Shown here: piece by piece, positions 22,340 through 34,300 of the stretch
Layout: each line of letters begins with the position of its first letter
How positions within the stretch are numbered: position 1 is the first letter of the stretch
Source of the DNA: Gari tellinella
Lineage: Eukaryota; Mollusca; Bivalvia; Cardiida; Psammobiidae
Direction: 5' to 3'
Length of the DNA: 64,000 nt
Assembly: GCA_922989275.2 (NCBI GenBank)
Contig: OV277861.1
Location: 26,504,479 to 26,568,478, forward strand
Made by a program: the position numbers and the translations under genes
The notes under the pieces: model-generated
Database searches by the model: none
The model's input: the letters and a program-made list of their open reading frames with translations, nothing else
Told to the model about the DNA's origin: nothing

Positions 22340-25300
22340 ATGCGTCTTGTTTACTTTGTATGGATACTGGCGTCTTTAGCAGGACATTGCCCGGCTAAAT
22401 CCCCGCAAATGTCAAAGAAAGGTAGGCTTGGAAATATATATAATATATATATATATATTTTCTTATTTCTATATCAGTAAAACCTCTCTAAAACGACTAT
22501 TAAAAAGAAGGCTAATGAATTATATAAATTACAGGTGACAGCTTAAAGCAAGGTGACAGTAAAACAGAAAGCTGCTAAAGAACTTCTGTTTTACTTTCAT
22601 CTTGCTTTAAGCAGTCACCTGTCTTTAACACCTAATCATTAAATCGATTTAATCATAGTGAATAGACTTTACTCCAATTTCTTTTTCTTTTCTAATACAG
22701 TAAAGAAATATTTATATATATTTTCTTATTTCTATATCAGTAAAACCTCTCTAAAACGACTATTAAAAAGAAGGCTAATGAATTATATAGATTACAGGTG
22801 ACAGCTTAAAGCAATGTGACAGTAAAACAGAAAGCTCCTAAAGGAGCTTTCTGTTTTACTTTCATCTGGCTTTAAGCAATCACCTGTCTTTAAAACCTAA
22901 TCATTAAATCGAGTTATTGATTTTACTCCAATTTATTTCTACTTACTACTTACTAAAACAGAAAAGTCTCTCTATTTAGAACTAAAGGACGTTAGGGAAA
23001 AGGTTAAATTAGAAGTTTAAGAAGTTTAGAAAGAAGTTAATTGATTGTATAAATGACAGGCGTCAACCTTAAAGCACCTCTTAGAACTTTCTGGTTTACT
23101 TTCCCATTACCTCATGCAGCCATCTGCCATAATCACCTTACAATTTAGACAATTTAGTGGTCGTAATAGAGGGGTTTTACTGTAATCAGAATAAGTAAAG
23201 GACATTGTTCTTTTTATCAATTCATATCTTTATGTAGTATTTATGATGGTTCATGTATATGTTTTCAGATGTGATTGCGCGCCTACCTTTACAGCTTTAT
23301 GCATCAGTAACATGAATATTTTCTATCCTTATATTTTGCTGATCTGTACAATTCAAAACATTTTAATTCTTTCGCTCCCAAATCAATCGTGAGGGTTTTA
23401 CCCCTTCGCCGTTTTATTGTCAACTGCTTCAATATTGTTGTTTGCAAGATCGTTTCAAAGTAGGACTTTGCTTTGTTAGTAGTAATATGCGAGGCGTTGG
23501 GGAGAGTGTCTGGTGCTACTGGTGTTGTCACGTGACCGATGACGTCACAATGGGATGACGTCACGGGAGGTCAAGGTCATTGACCCGGAAACAATAGGGG
23601 CTCCACCCTAGAACAATAGAGCCGACCATCCCACATTCCGTAGATGACGTCACGATGGGATGACCTCACGAGGGGTCACGGTCATTGTCTTAGAGGGGCT
23701 CCACCCTAGAACAAGAGGTCACCCTACCCATCCCTAGATCAATAAAGGTCACCCAACCCAGCCCGCATTCCATAGAGGTTACCGTATGGCTGCTGCCGTC
23801 ACCCGAGACGTCACAATAGGGAGTATATCCTATGACGGGTGCGGTCAATAACCTAGATCAATTGGGTCGACCATCCCACATTCCATAGAGGCAACCTCTC
23901 GGTCCGCGCTATACTCGGTAGTACCAAAATGTGCAAACAGTTTGGATACTGATAACCCCTACGAGTTTCCAATATCCTTCTCGTTTAATCCCATAATATT
24001 TTCGGTTTTGTCAAGCCGAAATCAAGTCGCGTGCCCCTACTTTAAAGCTCGATCGATTTTCTACAGGGCGAGTATTGTCCTTTTCTGTCAAGGTGTCAAT
24101 GACCTGTACGGATACAATTACAGGACCGGCCCAACCGAGTGAAACGCGATACTTTTGCCCACGCGACCGGATAACCTCGGCCACGCTTAAAACTTAATAC
24201 AGTTCTGCCATTCGTCTGGATCCAAACTGTTTGACACTCATTATTTTATTTTACTTCGAAATCTGTTAAAACTTAAATAAATTGTAGATTCACTTTTAGC
24301 ACATTAACCCTTACGTCACCATTCGGGACTTGACCGATATTTGCAGTCTGTTTGGATCCAGATCGTTACACCTGATTTGGATCCAAAATGTTTGACACTC
24401 ATTTGCGTTTTATTAAAACTGAATTTGACAGAAATTACACTTTCGTCAGAAATTACACTTTCGTACCAGAAGAAAGAGTTAAATCGTGGTACAATTTGTC
24501 GCTCATTTAACGAATAAGGGTCTGTTAAGCTCGACCGCGCAACATGTTATCAATCGGTGTCAATTACAGTACTCCCTCTCTACAACGGCCTTCAAAACAA
24601 CTTCATTGGCACTCATCATTTGTTTGTTGTTGTTTTTTTAAACTTAATTTGTCAGACATTACACTTTTATAGCAGACGTAAAAGAGTTCAATAATGGTAC
24701 AAGTTTTCACTCATTTAGCAATAATGGTCTTTCAATACAATTATAAGCCTGAACGCACACGACTTTCGTCTCAATCGGTGTCTGTTATACCCATTTTATA
24801 CGTGATGACTCATAGAGAGAATGAGGCTGTCCAAAAGGTGCGGTCATTCTTTTGTTTAAATATAATAGAGCCTATTAAAATCATATATCCAGTAGCCGAC
24901 ACGTCATTTCTAGCTCCGACTTGGCCGCGCCGAAATCTTAACACTGGATCCACATCAAATCCGAACTCTACGTTAAAGCTAAAATATTTATCTGATTATA
25001 TTTCTATTAAAGGGGAAAACCAACAAACTTCAAACGAGTTCAATACGCATTTTTGGAATCGGGTAAAAGCTATAAGGGTATGTCAATACAATGTAAAGCT
25101 TCAATGCACACCCCTTTTGTCAATAGGGTGTCTATTACAGTACTCCCTCTCTACAACTGCCCTTCCCAACATCGATTCCTTTCTTAAAATTCCTAGCCCT
25201 GCTACACACGAGTATGTCTAACCCACTACCTCATTATCGACCGCTTAAAATTGTCGTGTGCTTTTTTCTCCTTATATTATGTATAATAAAGAAATGCAAT

Positions 25301-28300
25301 GACGAACGACACTACATATAAGGGTCTCTGTAACCCTGAGCGTGCTAAGCTCGACTCGGATAACAATTGCAAACACTTTAGATTCAGATCAGGTCTGTTA
25401 ATTATAAATCGGGTAAGCTTTTAGGGAAAATGTCTTCAGACAATAGGGTCATGTTACATTGTATGTAACACCAATGTTATGTATTCTATAGCAGACGATA
25501 TTTAGGGTTATCATTTTAGTTTAAGTAATGTCAATACAGCAGGTGAAACTAGTGTGGCGAAGTTTCGTCAAGCAGACGATATAAAAATTTCGGCTTGCAC
25601 CGTCTGTCTCTCTGTCTCTGGTTCTATCCGTCTGTCTGACTCTCTCTGTCTGTCTATCTCTCTCTCTGTTTGTCTGTCTCTCTATCTTTCTCTCTATCTT
25701 TCTCTCTATCTCTGTCCTTTTCGCTCTATCGCTCAAAAATAAATTTTAATAGGGGATAACTATGTTATAGATCTACAGCAGACGACATGTACTTGATCAT
25801 AAGACCATAAACATTTAAGGTTATACGGGTGAATATAGCATTTTAGCAGATGGCTTAAAACTTCTCTGTCTCTCTGTCAGTCTCTGTCTCTCTCTCACTC
25901 CATTTGTCTCTCTCTTACTTTCTCTTTTCTCTCTCTCTGTATGTCTCTCTCTATTTCTCTGTATGTTCATCTTTCTTTCTTTCTCTGTCTGTTTGTATAT
26001 CTATCTATCTATCTCTCTCTCTCTCTCTCTCTGTCTATCTCCCCTCTTTCTCTATCACTAAAACTATACTAACTTTAATGGGAAATAGCTATGTTATAGA
26101 TCTTTAGCAGACGGTATTGACCATATAACATTAAAGGTTATACGGGTTAATATAGCATTCAATTCTAGCAGATGACTTAAAATCTCTCTGTCTGTCTTTC
26201 TCTCGCTCTCCTTGTTTTCTGTCTGTCTGTCTCTCTCTCACACTCTATGTCTCTGTGTTTGTCTGTATGTCTGTTTGTCTGTCTTACTCTATTTCTCTCT
26301 CTGCGTTTGCCTGTCTGTCTGTTTGACTGTCTGTCTGTCTATGTCTCTCTCTCACTGTTTATAGGTAGATGACAAAGGAAAAACGATCGTAACTTATTTT
26401 GATAGGTCATTTTATTCGCCCCGCTCAATGTAGTACGTCGGGGATTAGGACGGTCCCGCCGAACGCATTTTACACTCGTTGTTATTATTATTTAATTAGT
26501 CTATGTTATACATTGTCCGCCGTTCTTTCCGATGGAATAACCGTTCGTCAAGGTTCTCGGGGTTGATTTCTTCTTCTTTGTCAAAACCGAATTTGCGTAT
26601 TCGAAGCTCAGTGTCTACGCGGGGTTGGAGAGTGTTCGCGGTGTTTAAGGCGTCATCGCTACCCAATATCTCTAGGGCAGTACACTTATCGTCGATGCCC
26701 GAAAAAGCGGCAGCCAGAAGTCGCCTGGAATTTTCTTGGGAACATTTCACTACAGTTCCGTACCACTTGTATAGCATCACGCGCAGTAGGTTTTGAAAAT
26801 CGCGAGAATATTTCTCTCTCAAACGATCTATTTGAGATTGTTCATAACCCAACTCAATCGCGAAGAACTGCCAGTTAACTCCGAGTGCTTCGGAATACCG
26901 TAGCTGCTCGTCGTCCGTTAAAGTATTGTTACTTAGGCTGTTATCCATGCTGCTGGCAAAGTCAAACTGTTACCGTTGACGCGTCTCTGCGTATAGAGTT
27001 TGCGACGTCATTTAGAAGGATCCACGCGATTGGTTAGGATCCAACGTGTGGGATGGGTACTATGACTCATCGCCACGTGGAAGCGTGATACCCCGTATTG
27101 ATGTCTCATTTGAAGTTCAACTTCGTCGTATTTTCAGTGATTACACGAAAATTCTAAATATATTCGAAACGGGTCGTTGACAGTAGCAACACGATTTTTG
27201 ATGAAGAAATCGCTCCCCGCAGACGGAACAAAATGTATGTCCGCAGGGACTGAGCGCGACCGAAAGCGTGTTTTCCATACAAATGTGACAGATAGTACCC
27301 TCGTCGCCGCTGACCCGAGCTTCGTTTCCAGCTTTCTCGGTGTCGACCCTGGATCCTTGATTGAACTGAATCTGCCTGTCTGAGCCACTTCCTACATTCG
27401 ACAGAAGAACGTCGACGATATTTCTTTCCTCCGCGAGTATATAGGAATTCACTAGAGATTGAAAGGCGTCGGGTCCCCTCTTCGGTACGATACTTAATAA
27501 GCGTCTGGTTTTAGATCTCGCGCGGACTTCGCATTCGATTTCCTCTCTCATACCCAGTGTCAAGATATTTTGTTCGACTAGAGCGTCGACGATGCGGGAG
27601 ACTTGTTCTGACGTTAAAGACTCGACGATGGTCGTCCAGCTTTTTCTAATGGCATTTCTGTGAACTTGTTCCATGACCGTCTAGAGTTCGATATGAAATA
27701 GAGCTGTTAGTGACGCGTATATAATCGTCTTCGCTCAAATATCTATTCTTATTTTACTGATCCGTCTTTGATAGCTTTTCGACGGTTACGCCCCTTTTTA
27801 GTGAGGCGCCATTTGCGGTTTGGGATCCCGGGAGGCGGTGGGATTCTCCTCGTCATTCGCGTTCCGAAACGAATACCGATGCGTTTCGGCGTTTTATTCG
27901 TCCTCCTCGACATCGCTGTCCTCCTCGCCGCTGTCTTCTTCTTCGCTGGTGTCGTCATCATTGACGTCATCCTCTTTCTGTTCCACGATCTCTTCGAAAT
28001 GATGTTTATATTTCTTTAAACTCAACCGGATGGCTTTCTTTAAATCCGTGTCTCGTTCCAGATATTTCTCTATAGTATTCATAATTTTGTCATGGAGATA
28101 GCCGTTTTGCAATTGAAAGAAAAAAGTAAGCAAGACGGCATATTTCAACAGAAAAGCGCGCACGTCTTCTCCTCGTACAGCTCGATTGGCTTTTGCGGCA
28201 GCCATTTTCGCAGACAGTCCTTGCTTTTCGTATTTGACCACTTTTCTCCGTCTTTCGTCATCGTTATGCTCCCTCGCGTACCGCGCTAGTTTCTTGTAAA

Positions 28301-31300
28301 CCGCATTTTCTTCGTCCGGGTGGTCGGATTGCTCGTGACCTTCTTCAAAGTCAAATTTCATCCTTTTGCGGGGTGGTTCGTCAGATCGATCTTCGCGTTC
28401 CGGACACCGATGTTTTACGTGTTGTTGTAGGTCGTGGCCGCGTTCAAAAACCACGCCGCAATCGTCGCAAGAAAGCATGGTATTAAGTTCCTTTTGATGA
28501 CTCGGCAACTGTATACTCGGAGTGACTTCTCTCGAATGATCGAAAACCTCTGGAACGAACGAATTTATTACTACCGAGGGTGCGTCCGCGTCGGGAAATA
28601 CGCGCGAGGTTTCCGTTTTCGGAACGTAGGTTTGGTCGGTAAGCGTGGGGTGGGGTCTCGGATCATCCGGCCATACAACATCGGGTAGTAGTCTCCTATG
28701 TTCCGGTGTCGTCGGCTTCAGGTCGAGAAAGAAGAAATGGTACGGTTGTTTCGTCGCTTTGGCGAACAGTTTCGTAAACTTTTCGGCGTTTCCGGGATAC
28801 ATTTGTCTCGCTAGGGTCAACGTACACTGGCTGTCTACCGGATTGTTATATAAAACCATATACTGCGTATTCCTCTTTTGCGTCGGATCTTTCGCGCCAT
28901 AAAGGTTCTGATTGATCGAGATCACCGATAACGATCTATGATGACTCCCCTCAGTAAAGAGTCCCGTGATGCGCTTATCTTTCCCCGCTTCCGAGTGAAT
29001 GTCGTCTAATATCAACAAATCATTGACGCTGGGATCGAAGAAATCGTCATCATCTAAGTCAGTGGGAATGCCTCGTATAAATTCCACTTTGGGTACGATC
29101 GTGGTCTTAATGACGTCATACAAAGGTTGCCACCTTTTGTAGAGGTACACGATTCTCTGGATACCGGGCTGAATTCTAGCGGCATGCTTCTGCAGTAAGG
29201 TCTTGACGAAGGTCGTCTTTCCGCAAGCTGAAAAGGAGAAAACCCGATGAAATAACCGCTGCCAATAATTGGTTCTGGAACCAAAATGACTCCTAACTCA
29301 TATCGTTCTGGAATTAAAATACCTTATAAAAATTTAGATAATTACCCGTTGGGCCGGAAATCATCATGGTGAATGGGTGCAGCAGAATAGTAGGCTCCGA
29401 TTTATCCTGACTTCCTTCCGATGATGGCGGGCGAAGAGAAAGAGCTCTGGGAGGAGAAAGCGCTCTCTGAGAAGAAGGAATCGATTGATTGGCTTCATTA
29501 TGCCTTTGCCTCCGATGTCGTAACATATTGTCTCTTCTGGAAAAATCTTGATGGCAATCCGGACATTCCATCGTGCGTACGCGTCGGCTGCTCGACACGA
29601 AATGCCAGCTATGAGGTTAACGCGGATCCGATATAGTCTTCACCTTATTACGACGATCTTTGACGTCTCGCCGATAATCCGACTTTTACCCTGGGGTCTG
29701 TCCCGCCGATTACGGACGGCCTTTCTCTTTTTTAATAAACCTCGACCTTGTAGCGTGCGTTTAGCCACAGTGGCATCCGGGATGCGTTTGACGCGAAGTT
29801 TAGGCGTAACGAATATATCGATCTCTGGACGGTCGGCCGTTCGCTTCCGTCGAGTTTTATCCGCCTTCGGACGTTTAGCGGACGTCTTCCGAACCATTTC
29901 AAATATATCGAACTCCGGACGTTTAGCGGATGTCTTCCGTCGAGTTTTATCCGCCTTCGGACGTTTAGCGGACATCTTCCGAACCATTTCAAATATATCG
30001 ATCCCTGGACGATTAGAGAATGTCTTCCGCTTGGTTACCTTTATACGTTTGGTCGGTGTTTTTGTTTCAAATATATCCGCGTAGCCTGCCATGTTGACTC
30101 CGCGCTCGCCAAACTGCGAATGAGCGGATGGTGGTCGAAAGCTCCTTGACATAGGATATTGGTCTAGGGCGCGGTAACCAAAGGTTGTTGGGTTACTCCT
30201 CCGCAGATCTCCTTTCGTTTCGTATAGCGTCACGGAGATATTGAAGTCTTAGTAGTCTAGGGATAAGGGTGTGCCATATCAACAATAATCGTTTCTTGCG
30301 AGTCAAGGACACCCGCTCGCTCGTCAAAGTCCTGAGTAAACCTCTGTGACGTCTGAAATAGGTAAAGTCTACCTCCAAAACGGGTATTTGACCGTCCACG
30401 ATTTGTTTAGCTATCATCTGCAGACATCGCATCTGTCCGGGGGTTATGGCTCGGATCATCATGCGTCTATAATGAGCCGTCTCCCTTCCCAGTGCGAGTA
30501 GATAATGTATTCTAAGAAAGATACTAGACCGTTCCATCTTCCGTCAGTTGGAACACTATCGTATCGACATGGTTGCTTACGCTCTTATAGGACGAGGTAC
30601 TGTCATGCCAATAGGAATGGCGTGTTTGGAAACGATGATTACAGTTGTAAACAACTTGGAAAGACCAGGAAGTGGAGGCGGTGGAAGAGGTGTGAGAAGG
30701 TGTGAGGAGGAGGTTGGAGGAGATATGTGTATGGGAGGAGGAGGAGAAGCAGGGAGGAATGTGTATGGGAGGAGGATGGAGGAGGAGGAGGAGGGAGGAA
30801 TGTGTATGGGAGGAGGATGGAGGAGGAGGATGGAGGAGGAGGAGGGAGGAATGTTTATGGGAGGAGGAGGGAGGAATGTTTATGGGAGGAGGAGGAGGAC
30901 TGAGGAATGTGTATGGGAGGAGGAGGGAGGAATGTTTATGGGAGGTGGAGGAGGAGGAGGATTGAGGAATGTGTATGGGAGGGGGGAATGTGTATTGGAG
31001 GAGGAGGAGGAGTAGGGAGGAATGTGTATGGGAGGAGGAGGAGGAGGAGGAGGAGGGAGGAATGTGTATGGGAGGAGGAGGAGGAGGGAGGAGAGATGTG
31101 TATGGGAGGAGGAGGAGGGAGGAATGTGTATGGGAGGAGGAGGAGGAGGGAGGAGAGATGTGTATGGGAGGAGGAGGAGGGAGGAATGTCTATGGGAGGA
31201 GGGAGGAATGTCTATGGGAGGAGGAGGAAGGAGGAAGGAATGTCTATGGGAGGAGGAGGAGGAGGGAGGAAAGTCTATGGGAGGAGGAGGAGGAGGAGGA

Positions 31301-34300
31301 GGGAGGAATGTCTATGAGAGGAGAAGAAGGAAGGAATATCTATGGGAGGAGGAGGAGGAGGGAGGAATGTCTATGGGAGGAGGAGGAGGAGGAGGGAGGA
31401 ATGTCTATGGGAGGAGGAGGAGGCGGGAGGAATGTCTATGGGAGGAGGAGGAGGGAGGAATATCTATGGGAGGAGGAGGAGGAGGGTGAAATGTGTATGG
31501 GAGGGGGAATGTTTATGGGAGGAGGAGGAGGAGGAGGATTGGACAAATTAAGTTTAAAAAACAAAACAAATGATGAGTGTCAGAATACATAGCATTGGTG
31601 TAACGATCTGGATCCAAACAGACTGCAAATATCGGTCAAGTCCCGAATGGTGACGTAAGGGTTAATGTGTTAAAAGTGAATCTACAATTTATTTAAGTTT
31701 TAACAGATTTCGAAGTAAAATAAAATAATGAGTGTCAAACAGTTTGGATCCAGACGAATGGCAGAACTGTATTAAGTTTTAAGCGTGGCCGAGGTTATCC
31801 GGTCGCGTGGGCAAAAGTATCGCGTTTCACTCGGTTGGGCCGGTCCTGTAATTGTATCCGTACAGGTCATTGACACCTTGACAGAAAAGGACAATACTCG
31901 CCCTGTAGAAAATCGATCGAGCTTTAAAGTAGGGGCACGCGACTTGATTTCGGCTTGACAAAACCGAAAATATTATGGGATTAAACGAGAAGGATATTGG
32001 AAACTCGTAGGGGGTATCAGTATCCAAACTGTTTGCACATTTTGGTATTACCGAGTATAGCGCGGACCGAGAGGTTGCCTCTATGGAATGTGGGATGGTC
32101 GACGTAATTGATCTAGGTTATTGATCGCACCCGTCATAGGATATACTCCCTATTGTGACGTCTCGGGTGACGTGACGGCAGCCATACGGTAACCTCTATG
32201 GAACGCGGGATGGGTGGGGTGACCTCTATTGATCTAGGGATGGGTAGGGTGACCTCTATTGTTGTAGGGTGGTGCTCCTCTAAGACAATGACCGTGACCC
32301 CTCGTGAGGTCATCCCATCGTGACGTCATCTACGGAATGTGGGATGGTCGGCTCTATTGTTCTAGGGTGGAGCCCCTATTGTTTCCGGGTCAATGACCTT
32401 GACCTCCCGTGACGTCATCCCATCGTGACGTCATCTACGGAATGTGGGATGGTCGACTCTATTGTTCTAGGGTGGAGCCCCTATTGTTTCCGGGTCAATG
32501 ACCTTGACCTCTCTTGAGGTCATCCCATTGTGACGTCATCGGTCACGTGACAACACCAGTAGCACCAGACACTCTCCCCAACGCCTCGCATATTTCTACT
32601 TTTGTTTTCTGTGCTTTCAAAGGATCTCCCCTTATTTAGATTATTCAATGTAGTATCTAATGTAGTAAAAAATATCGATACGAGTGTCAAACAGTTCGGA
32701 CATTACACGGCGTCTGATCAGGATCCAAACTGTTTGCAGAATCGCCTTTTGGCGCTATTGCCAGTTACAGAGTCAAATCAGATGACTATGGCTGAAAACT
32801 GTCACATAAAGCCATATACAACAACAGGCAATAACCAGTTTACCACTTAATGCATGCAACACTAGCGACGAGTATGCTTGAGAGTATAAATAGTTACGCG
32901 GCGTTTGATCAGGACCAAGCTGTTTGCAAACGCGCTTTATGGCGTCATTGAGAGTGAAAGGATTAACGTATTCTCACATAACTACCCCTGTTTTCTATAG
33001 CGAACAACGATCACGAATATCCATGTCTCCAACATGTGTGAGATCACTTTGATGACGTCACTAAAACGTCACTATTTATAAAGGCGTTAAATTACGTCAT
33101 CGGGATTAAAAAAAGCCTTTTGCTAGAAAAATAACTGAAATTCGTTGGTTATGTGAGAAAAATAATCTGTCACTCGTCGATGTTTAAAACAAGTTGATCT
33201 CAAACTCGTCTAGAATTGAAAAGTTATTAAGCTCGCCAAGGCTCGCTTAATAACATTTCAATTCTAGACTCGTTTGAGATCAGCTTGTCTTAAACATCGA
33301 CGGGTGACAGATCCTATATTTCACTCATGCAACTTTTAATTGACAATTCCAGTTTATAAATAGGTCTAGTCCAACTTTTACTATTTATGGTTGTTTTAAC
33401 AATATAATCATGGCATGGCAAACAGTGCAGCTCCTGTCAGCAATTTCCTTGAAAAGCGTTCTGATTATAGTCTACACTGTTTGAAAAGGAAATGTATATT
33501 CATCACGAGTACAATGCTTGTTAAAGACAAGTAAACTCGTCGCTAGGATTGAATCTGTTTATCAATACTTGAAATGAACTTGTTATAACTAATATGAAAT
33601 CTCGTTTATCTTTTTACAGATTCCAAAATTTTAATTCTTGGTGCTGGTATGTCGGGAATCAGTGCAGCTAAAACACTAGATGAAGCCGGGTACCAAAATA
33701 TTATGGTCATAGAAGGAAGCTCTGCGGTAGGTGGTCGAATGAGGTCTACTCAATTATCGGACCACACGGTAGAGCTGGGAGCCCACTGGTTATATGGCAA
33801 GGGAACCAATCCTATATATAAACTTCTGGTCGACAATGATATATCAATCGCAGAAGATTTTAAAGATACATGGACCGTGCTCAATACATCAGGACATGAC
33901 GTCACACATATGGCGGATAAAGCCCAGTTGAAATTTGAAACCGCCATGGAAGCCGTTGATTCCGATGGGAAAGATGCTATACAGAATAACCTGCCTGACT
34001 TTACTATGAGATCAAGATTACGTTACCGTAGTTGGAAACCAAATACTATAGTTGAAGAAGTAATCGATGTTTTGAATATAGATTATGAGATTGGTTCGTC
34101 TGCTGAATCCGCGTCAGGAAAACACGCTCATCTCTGGGGGCCATACGAAGCCTTTGACAGCGACGATGCCTTTCCCCTGAATGATAGTCGAGGGTATAAA
34201 CACCTTGTGGAAAACCTTGCTGAACCATTCTTTTCAACAAACCAAACACAATCCAGAATTGTATTCAACGAAATTGTAAAGCAAATAAATCAGACTACAG

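Larger units (their letters stand above)
23478..32600. mobile_element. Polinton/Maverick-like element, short, with cell-death cargo
   Basis: The 9,123-bp element starts AGTAGTAATATGCGAGG and ends with the inverted form CCTCGCATATTTCTACT, flanked by TTTGTT on both sides. The 5'-AG terminus, 6-bp duplication, TIRs of about 1 kb and a packaging ATPase agree with Polintons. Typical Polintons are 15-20 kb and encode protein-primed DNA polymerase B, an integrase, a protease and capsid proteins. None of these is visible here. The six likely genes lie on the minus strand between 26496 and 30537. Left of them lies a pyrimidine-rich array, and right of them a GGA array. The gene block is clearly richer in G+C than the host DNA. 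The frames are intact, so the element is either young or selected. It sits in intron 1 of amine oxidase copy A, antisense to it. Mobilisation would need an integrase and polymerase supplied in trans. Confidence 0.88.

Noticed and set aside
23942..24142. A 66-residue frame present on opposite strands at both ends of the Polinton-like element
   Set aside because: It is duplicated because it lies in the terminal inverted repeat. It has no domain and no codon-like conservation pattern that I can see beyond the TIR identity.
24694..25221. A 175-residue plus-strand frame inside the element
   Set aside because: It runs through a MITE signature and lacks any recognisable domain. It lies outside the minus-strand gene block.
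25554..26107. Serine/leucine-rich frames in the CT tract
   Set aside because: They are translations of TCTC/TCTG microsatellite sequence, open on both strands by composition.
29548..30084. A 178-residue plus-strand frame with a repeated F-R-T-I-S-N-I-S pattern
   Set aside because: It is antisense to the basic repeat protein. The repeat is the reverse reading of the same tandem DNA unit.
30548..31592. Several plus-strand open frames rich in glycine, arginine and glutamate
   Set aside because: They come from the GGA-type minisatellite, which has no stop codons in any of its plus frames. Three frames are open at once and no start or splice signal is convincing.
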